DNA of 40,754 nucleotides from JAYZBC01 sp036339375 (GTDB lineage Bacteria; Pseudomonadota; Alphaproteobacteria; MPNO01; UBA2964), in NCBI GenBank assembly GCA_036339375.1, contig JAYZBC010000016.1, positions 1 to 40,754 of the forward strand, read 5' to 3'. Shown piece after piece: positions 32,714 through 40,754 of the stretch. Numbering within the stretch: position 1 is the first letter of the stretch; the number at the start of each line of letters is the position of its first letter. A program made the translations under genes and the position numbers. Under the pieces are notes generated by a model. It was not told where the DNA came from, did not search any database, and saw only the letters and a list, made by a program, of their open reading frames with translations.

Positions 32714-33256
32714 ATGAGCAAATATAATTCTGAAAAAGACTTATCTTTAGATCAAATTTTATCGTCAATTAAAAAAATAATTTTAGAAGAAAAGCCTGTT
32801 AACGAACAAACCAAAACTTTGGAACTTAATAAAGAAAAATTTAATAAAAAAGAGAACAAAGAAAAGAAAGCTAAAGATCAGGAAGGCGATATCCTTGACT
32901 TAACAGAAGTCGTGAACATTGGTTTACAAAATCAAAAAAGTTTTGTTGGTGATATAAATTGTGAAAATAACCAAAATGATTCTGTAGTTGAAATTACAAC
33001 CTCAACACCAACAATTTCAGAAAAATTTCACGAGTCTCCAGTTGAAAAACGTATTCGACATGTTTTTAAAAATTTGGAGGGAAATGAAACTAAAGTTTTT
33101 GGAAAAATAACTAAAGAAGACAAAAAACAAGTAGAACAGATAATCATAAATTGTGCCCAAATCATTATTAAAGAATATTTAGACGAAAAATTATTGGGCG
33201 TTATAGAAAAAATAAAAAAGATTGAATTAAATAAACCCCCTCCCTTTGACCCATAG
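32714..33256 (+). CDS. popZ: PopZ-like polar organizing protein (DUF2497)
   Basis: A 180-residue protein with the two family regions of PopZ/DUF2497: an N-terminal helix DLSLDQILSSIKKIILEE (about 8-25) and a C-terminal helical region IIIKEYLDEKLLGVIEKI. The middle (about 30-115) is low-complexity and rich in Lys, Glu and Asn. In Caulobacter PopZ forms a pole-organising hub that anchors chromosome centromeres. The C-terminal Pro-rich end (NKPPPFDP) is short. The ATG at 32714 gives the normal family start. Its place between tolC and valS is the same as in Caulobacter, which supports orthology despite weak sequence conservation. Confidence 0.85.
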   Translation: MSKYNSEKDLSLDQILSSIKKIILEEKPVNEQTKTLELNKEKFNKKENKEKKAKDQEGDILDLTEVVNIGLQNQKSFVGDINCENNQNDSVVEITTSTPTISEKFHESPVEKRIRHVFKNLEGNETKVFGKITKEDKKQVEQIIINCAQIIIKEYLDEKLLGVIEKIKKIELNKPPPFDP

Positions 33257-33291
33257 AACCTATCTTTTTGTCATTTTTGAAAACCAAAGGG

Positions 33292-33322
33292 TTGACCTTT
33301 TATATTCTAGGAGATTTATAAG
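33292..33322 (+). promoter_or_regulatory. valS: Candidate promoter of valS
   Basis: TTGACC followed after 18-19 bases by TTATAA/TATAAG, about 40 bases upstream of the GTG start. It would give valS its own promoter apart from the popZ transcript. Confidence 0.35.
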
Positions 33323-33361
33323 GCCTTATCTTTTCCACCAAGAAATTTTTGTGGATTTTAA

Positions 33362-36085
33362 GTGAGTTTAATTGTGCCTTTAGAAAAAAGTTATCATCCC
33401 AAAGGAATTGAAAAAAAACACTCCGAAAAATGGGAACTTGAAAAGAGCTTTGCGTGTGGCTTATCCAATGGCGTTCCCCAAAATAAATTTTTGGCCCCTT
33501 ATACGATTGTAATACCACCTCCAAATGTAACTGGAAATTTACACATGGGGCATGCCTTAAACAATACTCTGCAAGATATTCTCATCAGGTTTTATCGTAT
33601 GGCAGGGCATGATGTTCTCTGGCAGCCTGGAACTGACCATGCTGGAATTGCAACGCAAATGATTGTTGAACGGCAATTAAATCAGAAAGGGATTGAGTTA
33701 GATCGTGGCCAAAAGGAACCAAAAGGAAAAGAAAGGCTCATTAGTCGGGAGAAATTTATAAAAAAGGTTTGGGAGTGGAAAGAAAAGTCTGGTAATACAA
33801 TTACAAAGCAATTACGGAGACTAGGTGCATCTTGTGACTGGTCTCGTGAACGCTTTACCATGGACGAAGGGCTATCAAAAGCAGTCCGTCATGTCTTCGT
33901 TAAGCTTTATGAAGAAGGCTTAATATATAAGGACAAGAGGTTAGTTAATTGGGACCCAAAATTACACACCGCAATTTCTGATCTAGAAGTTGAACAAAGA
34001 GAAGTAGAAGGTTCCCTTTGGTATTTTAAGTATCCACTAGAGGGATTCAAAAATCGTTTTATAACCGTGGCAACCACCCGTCCTGAAACTATGTTGGGTG
34101 ATACTGGTGTAGCAGTTAACCCTGATGACTCCCGGTATAAAGGCGTGGTTGGAAAATTTGTTACCCTCCCAATTGCAAATCGTTCCATTCCTATTCTTGG
34201 TGATTCATACAGTGATCCGACGAAAGGAAGTGGTGCCGTAAAAATTACTCCTGCGCATGACTTTAATGATTTTGAAGTGGGGAAAAGACATGATTTAGAA
34301 ATGATTAATATTTTTGATGTTTCGGGTTACCTCAATAGTAATGTTCCAAAAGAATTTAGAGGCCTTGATAGGTTTGTGGCTCGTGAAAAAGTTGTCCAAA
34401 CCATGAAAGAACTTGGACTTTTAGAAAAAATTGAAAATAACCCTATGACTGTTCCCTATGGTGATCGATCTGGGGAAGTGATAGAGCCTCGTTTAACAGA
34501 TCAGTGGTATTTAGACACCCGAACTCTAGCTAAACCCGCAATCAAAGCTGTAAAAGAAGGTAAAACCAAATTCGTTCCAGAAAATTGGTCTAATACCTAT
34601 TTTGAGTGGATGAATAATATTGAACCCTGGTGTATTTCACGCCAAATTTGGTGGGGACATCAAATACCTGCTTGGTATGGTGCAGATGGACAAATTTTTG
34701 TGGCCGAGAATGTAGAAGAAGCAAAAAATAAAGCTAAACAGGTTTACGGAGAAACTCCCCAATTAGTTCAAGATTCTGATGTTTTAGACACGTGGTTTTC
34801 TTCTGCGTTGTGGCCATTTTCGACACTCGGATGGCCAGAAGAAACAGAGGCGATAAAACGCTACTATCCGACCGATGTTCTAGTTACTGGCTTTGATATC
34901 ATTTTTTTCTGGGTAGCGAGGATGATGATGATGGGTCTTCATTTTAAAAATGAAGTGCCTTTTCATACGGTTTATATTCATGCACTAGTTCGTGACGAGC
35001 ATGGACAAAAAATGTCCAAGAGCAAAGGGAATGTTTTAGACCCCCTGGACTTAATAGATGAATACGGGGCTGACGCTTTACGGTTTACTTTGGCAGCCAT
35101 GGCGGCACAGGGGAGAGATGTAAAACTTTCTTCAGGCCGTATCCAAGGTTACAGAAATTTCATTTCCAAATTATGGAATGCAGCACGTTACGCCGAAATG
35201 AATGGTTGCTTTTCGGACCCTACATTTAACCCTTCAAAATGCTCGCTCAAAGTAAATAAGTGGATTATCAGAGAACTGGCTCTAACCGAATTTGAATTAT
35301 CAAAAGCCCTTTCCGACTACCGTTTTAATGACGCTGCAAACGTAATTTATCATTTCACTTGGCATACTTTCTGTGATTGGTACATTGAATTTACAAAAAC
35401 CATTCTTATAAAAAACAAAAAATCTGAGGTTGCAGAAATTCGTTTAACTACCGGCTGGGTCCTTGATCAAATCCTTTTACTACTGCACCCTTTTACGCCA
35501 TTTGTTACTGAAGAACTTTGGGAAAAAATGTCACCCTCAAAGGGGCGAACAACAAGTTTAATTACCACGCCTTGGCCGAATGATTTAGACAAAAATTCTA
35601 ACCAAGATGCGCAAGATGAAATGGGCTGGTTAGTGAAGCTAATTACCCAAATAAGGGCCGTACGATCAGAAATGAATGTTCCAGCGGGTGCAAAAGTTCC
35701 TCTACTTCTTAAAGGCGGACAATCTTCAACCTGGAAATTGTTAAATTCTTATTCTGATATAATCAAACAATTGTCCAGAGTTAAAAGTATTTCCGAAACC
35801 AATGATGTCGTGGGAGACGATACAATTCAAATTGTTGTTGATGAAGAAATATTTTTATTAGAGTTAGCAAATGTTATCAATGTTCATGATGAAAGGGATA
35901 GATTAAACCGAGAAATGGAGAAACTAGAAATTGAAATTAGAGAATATGAACTTAAACTTTCAAATAAAAAATTTCTAGAACGAGCACCAGCAGCGGTTGT
36001 TGAAAATAATCGAGAACGATTAATTGAAGCTCATAATGTTAAGGGCAAAGTTGAAGAAGCAATTAAAAGATTGGAAGCATTTTAA
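33362..36085 (+). CDS. valS: Valyl-tRNA synthetase
   Basis: A 907-residue class I aminoacyl-tRNA synthetase, full length. The HIGH motif reads HMGH (61-64, within PPPNVTGNLHMGHAL) and KMSKS is at 550-554. The editing domain with TTRPETMLGD and the WCISRQIWWGHQIPAW segment are present. The C-terminal coiled coil rich in Glu/Lys (about 845-905), including RDRLNREMEKLEIEI, is typical of ValS. The start is GTG, with only a weak Shine-Dalgarno site; upstream is stop-limited, so it is the best choice. It follows the popZ-like gene by 105 bases. Confidence 0.97.
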   Translation: MSLIVPLEKSYHPKGIEKKHSEKWELEKSFACGLSNGVPQNKFLAPYTIVIPPPNVTGNLHMGHALNNTLQDILIRFYRMAGHDVLWQPGTDHAGIATQMIVERQLNQKGIELDRGQKEPKGKERLISREKFIKKVWEWKEKSGNTITKQLRRLGASCDWSRERFTMDEGLSKAVRHVFVKLYEEGLIYKDKRLVNWDPKLHTAISDLEVEQREVEGSLWYFKYPLEGFKNRFITVATTRPETMLGDTGVAVNPDDSRYKGVVGKFVTLPIANRSIPILGDSYSDPTKGSGAVKITPAHDFNDFEVGKRHDLEMINIFDVSGYLNSNVPKEFRGLDRFVAREKVVQTMKELGLLEKIENNPMTVPYGDRSGEVIEPRLTDQWYLDTRTLAKPAIKAVKEGKTKFVPENWSNTYFEWMNNIEPWCISRQIWWGHQIPAWYGADGQIFVAENVEEAKNKAKQVYGETPQLVQDSDVLDTWFSSALWPFSTLGWPEETEAIKRYYPTDVLVTGFDIIFFWVARMMMMGLHFKNEVPFHTVYIHALVRDEHGQKMSKSKGNVLDPLDLIDEYGADALRFTLAAMAAQGRDVKLSSGRIQGYRNFISKLWNAARYAEMNGCFSDPTFNPSKCSLKVNKWIIRELALTEFELSKALSDYRFNDAANVIYHFTWHTFCDWYIEFTKTILIKNKKSEVAEIRLTTGWVLDQILLLLHPFTPFVTEELWEKMSPSKGRTTSLITTPWPNDLDKNSNQDAQDEMGWLVKLITQIRAVRSEMNVPAGAKVPLLLKGGQSSTWKLLNSYSDIIKQLSRVKSISETNDVVGDDTIQIVVDEEIFLLELANVINVHDERDRLNREMEKLEIEIREYELKLSNKKFLERAPAAVVENNRERLIEAHNVKGKVEEAIKRLEAF

Positions 36086-36097
36086 TTTCTAAGGTAG

Positions 36098-36155
36098 TTA
36101 TCAAGAAAATTTTTAGAGAATTTAAAATTTTAATTAAATATTCTAAGCTTGATAA
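36098..36155 (+). terminator. Possible terminator after valS
   Basis: TTATCAAG (36098-36105) pairs perfectly with CTTGATAA (36148-36155), with a further imperfect inner stem and then TTTTAAT. Thirteen bases after the valS stop. AT-rich with a long loop, so weak. Confidence 0.3.
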
Positions 36156-36232
36156 TTTTAATAAAAAAAGTTTCCCTATGAGAAAACATTTCTTAATAAC
36201 TCATAAATTTATATCAGGGTTCAGGGTGAAGT

Positions 36233-37123
36233 ATGGAAGTTCGTATAGGTACAAGTGAAATTGGTGGAACTTTTCATAGGCAGGGTGAAGCAGTTGCTGA
36301 TCTCCTAAGAAATAATTATGACGTAAAAACAATTCCAGTCACTGGTTCTAGTATTGGTAGTTCTTTGGGGCTTCATTATGGTGATCTTCATTTTGGATTT
36401 TCTGCATCTAACTGGATTGGTCGTGCATTAAGAGGGGAAACCCCTTTTAAGGAGCCTATTTCAATAAAAATGGCAGCTCCCGCTAATGTCGGTCCTATGT
36501 TTTTCATTGTGAAAGCAGAATCAGACCTCTATCTGGTTGATGACATTAAAGGAAAAAAACTGTCAGTAAATCTTCGTGATAGTGGTATGTTTCAACACAT
36601 CCTCACTATTTTCAAAGTTTTAGGAATTTCTTTTGAAGATTTTGATGCCCACTATTTGGGATTTGAAGAGGGAGCTGAGGCGCTCCAAGCTGAAAAAATT
36701 GATGTACAATGGCAGTGTCCAGTACCAAACCCGGTTATGACAGAATTGGCAAAACAAACCGATTTACGAGTTCTAGAATATTCCCCGGGACAATTAGAAA
36801 AAGTGATTGATCAGGTTGAATTTTATAGATCGTCAAGCCTTCTAAAAACCGCCTTCCGTGGTTTAACGAAGGACACCAAACAGGTGGGAGTTCTTAATGT
36901 TATAGCTACTCACGAACGAACGTCTGAAAAACTCGTTTTTGAACTGGTTTCGGAAATGGTTAACAATGCAGAAGAATTAGGACAAAAGTTGGAGTTATAT
37001 GCCGGTCTGTCCTCTTTATTTAATGAACTTAAGTCTGTGGGTAGAAAAATTCTTGAACCTGATGGGGTAACTCTTCATCCCGGTGCTCTTCAAGCTTATA
37101 AAGAGTTAGGGTTTTTAGATTAA
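36233..37123 (+). CDS. TAXI-family TRAP solute-binding protein without signal peptide
   Basis: A 296-residue protein of the TAXI branch of TRAP solute-binding proteins: IGTSEIGGTFHRQGEAVADLL at the N-terminus, a GSSIGSSLGLHYGDLHFGF segment and LRDSGMFQHI. Ordinary TAXI proteins carry a signal peptide and work in the periplasm; here the fold begins at residue 3. A TGA lies in frame just upstream of the ATG, so no longer form is possible. The Shine-Dalgarno AGGGTGA is good. No TRAP permease is adjacent. It is therefore probably cytoplasmic and may bind or sense a ligand or act as an enzyme, such as a phthalate/benzoate-type decarboxylase relative; that role is unknown. ilvD follows after 62 bases. 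Confidence 0.82.
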   Translation: MEVRIGTSEIGGTFHRQGEAVADLLRNNYDVKTIPVTGSSIGSSLGLHYGDLHFGFSASNWIGRALRGETPFKEPISIKMAAPANVGPMFFIVKAESDLYLVDDIKGKKLSVNLRDSGMFQHILTIFKVLGISFEDFDAHYLGFEEGAEALQAEKIDVQWQCPVPNPVMTELAKQTDLRVLEYSPGQLEKVIDQVEFYRSSSLLKTAFRGLTKDTKQVGVLNVIATHERTSEKLVFELVSEMVNNAEELGQKLELYAGLSSLFNELKSVGRKILEPDGVTLHPGALQAYKELGFLD

Positions 37124-37185
37124 GTTGTAAAAACATTTGGCTTCAGCTCAGAACCCCGCTTAACCCTGTAGAAATGAGGTAACCT

Positions 37186-38955
37186 ATGCCCAAAGTTGCT
37201 GCTGTTAATAAAAACAATAGGAAAAAAAGAAAAAGCAATTTTAAATTTGACAAGTCGAATTTACCTAGTCGGCATGTGACAGAAGGGCCGGAAAGGGCGC
37301 CTCATCGCAGTTATCTGTATGCAATGGGTTTAAAAGACAAAGATATTCACCGTCCATTAATCGGAGTGGCTACATGTTGGAATGAGGCGGCACCCTGCAA
37401 TATTTCACTTTCAAGGCAAGCCCAAGCGGCCAAAAAGGGGGTTGTTGAGAATGGAGGGACCCCAAGAGAATTTACAACTATTACTGTCACAGATGGAATT
37501 GCAATGGGGCATTCCGGAATGAAATCGTCCCTAGTTTCCCGAGAAATAATAGCGGATTCTGTGGAACTCACTATGCGTGGGCATTGTTACGATGGACTTG
37601 TTGGGTTAGCAGGGTGTGACAAATCCCTTCCCGGCATGATGATGTCTATGGTCAGGCTAAACGTTCCAAGTATTTTTGTTTATGGAGGAACTATACTTCC
37701 CGGTCGGTTTCAAAATAGAGATGTTACGGTTGTGGATGTCTTCGAAGGAGTAGGGATGCATGCAGCTGGAAAAATGACAGACAAAGAACTTAAAGAGTTA
37801 GAGAGCGTTGCTTGTCCTTGTGCTGGTTCCTGTGGCGGGCAATTTACTGCAAATACCATGGCTTGTGTTTCGGAAGCTATGGGTCTGGCATTGCCGGGTT
37901 CAGCAGGTGCGCCAGCTTCTTTTCAATCTCGGGATAAAGTTGTCAAGGAAGCCGGATGGGCGGTCATGAATTGTCTGGCGAAGAACATTAGGCCCCGAGA
38001 TATAGTAACCCGTGACTCTCTGGATAATGCTGCCAAAGCGGTAGCGGCAACTGGGGGCTCTACAAACGCTGCGCTACATCTACCAGCAATAGCGCATGAA
38101 GCTGGAATAAAATACAGCCTAGATGACGTTGCCCGTATTTTTAAAAAAACACCATACATTGCTGATTTAATGCCAGGCGGTAAATACACAGCAACTGACA
38201 TGTATAAAATTGGCGGTTTTCCAATTGTTATCAAAGAGTTGTTGGATAACGGAATTCTTAATGGGGATTGTTTGACTGTTACTGGAAAGTCGCTAGCGGA
38301 TAACCATAAAAAGATTAAATTTCCTAAAAAACAAGACGTAGTATACCACGTAAGAGATGCTTTAAGTCCTACAGGTGGTGTCGTGGGTTTAAAGGGTAAT
38401 CTGGCTCCGGATGGAGCGATTGTAAAAGTAGCAGGGATGAATAGTTTGACTTTTAATGGCCCTGCTCGGGTATATGATTCTGAAGAAATGGCATTCAAGG
38501 CAGTGATTGAGGGGCGATTCAAGGAAGGTGATGTTTTGGTTATTCGTTATGAAGGGCCAAAAGGGGGACCGGGTATGCGTGAAATGCTTTCTACAACAGC
38601 GGCTCTTTATGGCCTTGGGCTAGGAGAAAAGGTGGCTTTAATTACTGATGGACGTTTTTCTGGAGGAACAAGAGGTTTTTGTATTGGACATGTAGGGCCG
38701 GAGGCGGCAGAAGGAGGACCAATAGGCCTTCTCAAAAACGGCGATTTAATTTCAATTGATGCCGAGCGAGGAACTCTCAACGTCAAACTAAGTAAAGCAG
38801 AACTATTAAGAAGAAGAAAAAAATGGAAACCACGAAAACACGATTTTCAAGCTGGAGCCTTATGGCGATATGCGCAGACGGTGGGACCCGCTTCTAAAGG
38901 TGCTGTTGTTCATCCAGGAGGAAAAGCAGAAACTCATTGTTATGCAGATATTTAA
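37186..38955 (+). CDS. ilvD: Dihydroxy-acid dehydratase (IlvD/Edd family)
   Basis: A 589-residue Fe-S dehydratase. The three cluster cysteines are Cys71 (APCNISL), Cys144 (LAGCDKSLPGMMM) and Cys216 (GSCGGQFTAN). VTDGIAMGHSGMKSSLVSRE and the C-terminal GRFSGGTRGFCIGHVGPEAAEGGPIG are diagnostic. It makes 2-oxoacids in Val/Ile/Leu synthesis. Some close homologs act on sugar acids (xylonate, arabinonate), so amino acid synthesis is the likely but not certain role. The first 25 residues form a basic Lys/Asn-rich extension. GAGG lies upstream of the ATG. It ends 34 bases before a bidirectional terminator. Confidence 0.92.
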   Translation: MPKVAAVNKNNRKKRKSNFKFDKSNLPSRHVTEGPERAPHRSYLYAMGLKDKDIHRPLIGVATCWNEAAPCNISLSRQAQAAKKGVVENGGTPREFTTITVTDGIAMGHSGMKSSLVSREIIADSVELTMRGHCYDGLVGLAGCDKSLPGMMMSMVRLNVPSIFVYGGTILPGRFQNRDVTVVDVFEGVGMHAAGKMTDKELKELESVACPCAGSCGGQFTANTMACVSEAMGLALPGSAGAPASFQSRDKVVKEAGWAVMNCLAKNIRPRDIVTRDSLDNAAKAVAATGGSTNAALHLPAIAHEAGIKYSLDDVARIFKKTPYIADLMPGGKYTATDMYKIGGFPIVIKELLDNGILNGDCLTVTGKSLADNHKKIKFPKKQDVVYHVRDALSPTGGVVGLKGNLAPDGAIVKVAGMNSLTFNGPARVYDSEEMAFKAVIEGRFKEGDVLVIRYEGPKGGPGMREMLSTTAALYGLGLGEKVALITDGRFSGGTRGFCIGHVGPEAAEGGPIGLLKNGDLISIDAERGTLNVKLSKAELLRRRKKWKPRKHDFQAGALWRYAQTVGPASKGAVVHPGGKAETHCYADI

Positions 38956-38989
38956 TGTTGAAAGGATAAGATTTAAAAAATTCGAAACA

Positions 38990-39016
38990 AAAAAGGTGGT
39001 CTTAGACCACCTTTTT
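38990..39016. terminator. Bidirectional terminator between ilvD and dctP
   Basis: A perfect 12-bp stem (AAAAAGGTGGTC pairing with GACCACCTTTTT) with a 3-base loop and flanking A and T runs, placed between the stops of the convergent ilvD (plus) and TRAP binding-protein (minus) genes. It can work on both strands. Confidence 0.85.
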
Positions 39017-39039
39017 CAGTTTGTATTGAATTCTACTTT

Positions 39040-40161
39040 TTAAAGTTTAGAAGCGTCAAGTTTACTATAGATATGTTTGTGAAGGAGACCTTTAACTGTT
39101 TCTTTGTCTCGAGATTTGCCAGCTAAAATGCCTTCCCACTTTTTAACATTGGCACGATAAGCGGAAATAATTTCTGCGGCATTTTTTACCCCTCTTTTCT
39201 TCGCACCAGCAATGATTGACTTCATATCGTTTTGTAAATGTTTCGCCATGAGAGTTTCAAATTCTTTTCCACCCTTAGTAAAGACAGCGTTGCGCTTTTT
39301 GAGCATATTTATTCCAATCGCCTCGTCTTTGGCATATCCCTCAATTGATGCCATTGCATTTGATTCAGGCATGGCATCTATCATGGTTTGCTTTTGAGAT
39401 AGTGTAAGCCCATCCCATGAACGCCGGTTCATAACGAAATGCATAGCCGCAGTAAAATTTCCCATTGGGAAATCAAGAACATGGGTAACATATTCATCAA
39501 TTTTGTAGGCTTTGATCCACCCTAAAGGACCAATAGTACAGGAAATTTGTCCTTTTTGAAGGCCTTGAATCATATCGGAACCACTCATTTGTACTGGAGT
39601 ACCACCCATAGCTCTGGCCCATCGACCATTTGCGCCAGATGTACGCATCCTTTTACCTTTTACCTCTGCTAGGTTGGTCACTTTTGTATTGCATAGGAGT
39701 TTGTAGGTGGTAAGTGCGTAAAATCCGAGAGGAACAACTTTTTGTTTTTTGAAATCCTTTAAGCAGTTGGGACAATTATTAAATATAGTGTCGGCAGCTG
39801 CTACGTTGGCAACCAAGCCATCATTAGCAAACATAGCTAAATCGACAATTACATAAACGTGAGGAAGTTTAGATTGAAAAAATGAAGGAACGATTATTCC
39901 AGCATCTGCCAATCCGCCGCCTGTCCCGGTTAAAGAGGCTCTAAGTCCAAATAATTGGCCTCCGGTTAATAACTTCCATTTGAGTTTCCCCCCGGTTTTT
40001 TTTGTCAACGCCTTAAGAGTTGGTTCAAGACCTTTTTTATTGACGTTATGCATAGGTGGAAGTGCACTACCAAAGACCAATTCTTTCGCTGCACTTAAAG
40101 CCGGTGTCATAATTATCATTGTTGCCGCTGCTGCAGCTAAAATTTTAAGTTTATATTTCAT
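39040..40161 (-). CDS. dctP: TRAP transporter substrate-binding protein (DctP family)
   Basis: A 373-residue periplasmic binding protein. The signal peptide is clear (residues 1 to about 24, KYKLKILAAAAATMIIMTPALSA). The family's ligand-binding Arg is likely in LAEVKGKRMRTSG, followed by GRWARAMGGTPVQM and the signature GLQKGQISCTIGPLGWIKAYKI. It captures an organic acid or similar small ligand and feeds the DctQ/DctM permease. GGGGGT precedes the ATG. It is encoded 34 bases downstream of the large permease gene, an order (DctM before DctP) that is the reverse of the common one. The ligand cannot be inferred. Confidence 0.93.
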   Translation of the reverse strand: MKYKLKILAAAAATMIIMTPALSAAKELVFGSALPPMHNVNKKGLEPTLKALTKKTGGKLKWKLLTGGQLFGLRASLTGTGGGLADAGIIVPSFFQSKLPHVYVIVDLAMFANDGLVANVAAADTIFNNCPNCLKDFKKQKVVPLGFYALTTYKLLCNTKVTNLAEVKGKRMRTSGANGRWARAMGGTPVQMSGSDMIQGLQKGQISCTIGPLGWIKAYKIDEYVTHVLDFPMGNFTAAMHFVMNRRSWDGLTLSQKQTMIDAMPESNAMASIEGYAKDEAIGINMLKKRNAVFTKGGKEFETLMAKHLQNDMKSIIAGAKKRGVKNAAEIISAYRANVKKWEGILAGKSRDKETVKGLLHKHIYSKLDASKL

Positions 40162-40195
40162 TTATACCCCCTGTTAAAAATCACTTATTAAGTTT

Positions 40196-40754
40196 TTATT
40201 TCATCATACTTGGCAACCAAAGTGCAATATTTGGAAATGCAACTATTAGGCCAACAACTATGATATCGCAAACTAGAAACCATGCGACCCCTTTAAAAAT
40301 TGTTTCAAGTTCAATCTTGTCTCCAACCACGCTTTTTATCACATACACGTTCATACCAACAGGTGGCGTGATTAACCCGATTTCTAAATATTTGATTACC
40401 AAAATACCAAACCAAATTAAATTTAGATCAAGTGCTATAAACATTGGCAGAAACAAAGGCAAAGTAAGAAGCATCACGCCTAATGGATCCAAGAACATTC
40501 CTAAGATGATATAAACAACTGAAGCTGCCACTACTAAAAGCAGAGGATCAGCAGCCCATCCCCCTACCACTTGCCCAAGATAAACCGGAACGCCAGTTAG
40601 AGCTAAAAACCTTGTTAAAAGGACGGCTCCAACAGCAATAAAGAAAATTCGCGCGGTACTACTTAAAGCTTCTAAGACAGCTGCCTTCACTAATGATTTT
40701 GTCATTCGGCCTTGAAGCCAAGTAATTACAAACGCTAATAAAGCTCCAACGGCA
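40196..40754 (-). CDS. dctM: TRAP transporter large permease (DctM), 5' end outside window
   Basis: The C-terminal 186 codons of a TRAP large permease, continuing past the window end with no start codon in the window that fits the family: the reading frame stays open to the last base. Hydrophobic helices include SSTARIFFIAVGAVLLTRFL, a YIILGMFLDPLGVMLLTLPLF segment, and the hallmark LEIGLITPPVGMNVYVIKSV near the C-terminus. It forms, with DctQ, the Na+-driven inner-membrane carrier that takes ligand from DctP. An apparent ATG at 40705 is internal, not the true start. DctQ, if present, lies outside. The gene is followed by dctP after 34 bases. Confidence 0.9.
   Translation of the reverse strand, partial: AVGALLAFVITWLQGRMTKSLVKAAVLEALSSTARIFFIAVGAVLLTRFLALTGVPVYLGQVVGGWAADPLLLVVAASVVYIILGMFLDPLGVMLLTLPLFLPMFIALDLNLIWFGILVIKYLEIGLITPPVGMNVYVIKSVVGDKIELETIFKGVAWFLVCDIIVVGLIVAFPNIALWLPSMMK

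Noticed and set aside
37923..38522. Long minus-strand open frame (199 codons) opposite ilvD
   Set aside because: It lies fully inside the well-supported ilvD gene in antisense, and has no recognisable domain or ribosome binding site.
40196..40705. Treating the ATG at 40705 as the start of a 169-residue protein
   Set aside because: The frame continues open to the window end with TRAP permease-like residues, so this is the middle of DctM.

Overview
This window reads as part of the chromosome of a low-GC (about 40% G+C by eye) alphaproteobacterium, probably a free-living marine oligotroph. The best taxonomic evidence is the block pcm - tolC - popZ-like (DUF2497) - valS at 30.6-36.1 kb, a gene order typical of Alphaproteobacteria. 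PyrE and TRAP transporter features agree with this. No phage, insertion sequence, CRISPR or rRNA was seen, and no gene-free stretch exceeds 300 bases.

Layout. (1) 1-3.2 kb, minus strand: 3-mercaptopyruvate sulfurtransferase, cystathionine beta-lyase, hisI and a CobW/COG0523 GTPase cut by the window edge; hisI and cobW overlap by ATGA. (2) 3.4-7.9 kb: a flavin monooxygenase (LLM family) coupled to an alpha/beta hydrolase with a Cys nucleophile, a TauE/SafE exporter, a divergent ornithine-cyclodeaminase-fold protein and a CopD-like membrane protein. (3) 8.1-11.9 kb: MoxR AAA ATPase + CoxE-like VWA protein + cupin on the plus strand; GlcG/HbpS-like protein + unknown protein + 3-hydroxyanthranilate 3,4-dioxygenase on the minus strand. 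(4) 12.0-17.1 kb: an FAH-family enzyme facing a minus-strand run of hydrolase, LLM monooxygenase, hydrolase and zinc-type L-asparaginase. (5) 17.2-21.4 kb: a lone CoxL-like molybdenum hydroxylase large subunit, a Rid protein without the catalytic Arg, a GFA-type zinc protein and another alpha/beta hydrolase. (6) 21.5-23.5 kb: tRNA-Asn, then rhodanese + two-subunit TPP decarboxylase (sulfopyruvate decarboxylase type). (7) 23.6-30.2 kb: an M20 N-carbamoyl/allantoate-type hydrolase overlapping pyrC, then pyrE, an enolase-superfamily protein, an odd M20-like protein and a third LLM protein; tRNA-Cys follows. (8) 30.6-37.1 kb: the core block, then a TAXI-type binding protein without a signal peptide. 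(9) 37.2-40.75 kb: ilvD, a bidirectional terminator, and a minus-strand TRAP transporter (DctM, cut by the edge, then DctP).

The accessory part (3.4-30 kb) is dominated by oxygenases, hydrolases and amidohydrolases with no transposon remains. The most economical inference is breakdown of nitrogen-containing organic compounds: LLM monooxygenases or a molybdenum hydroxylase to activate, alpha/beta hydrolases to open esters, amides or rings, and asparaginase/M20 enzymes to release ammonia. Substrates cannot be read from the sequence. Several members lack family-typical catalytic residues, so names transferred by homology should be treated with care. A smaller sulfur theme (SseA, MetC, TauE/SafE, rhodanese, ComDE-like) is also present.
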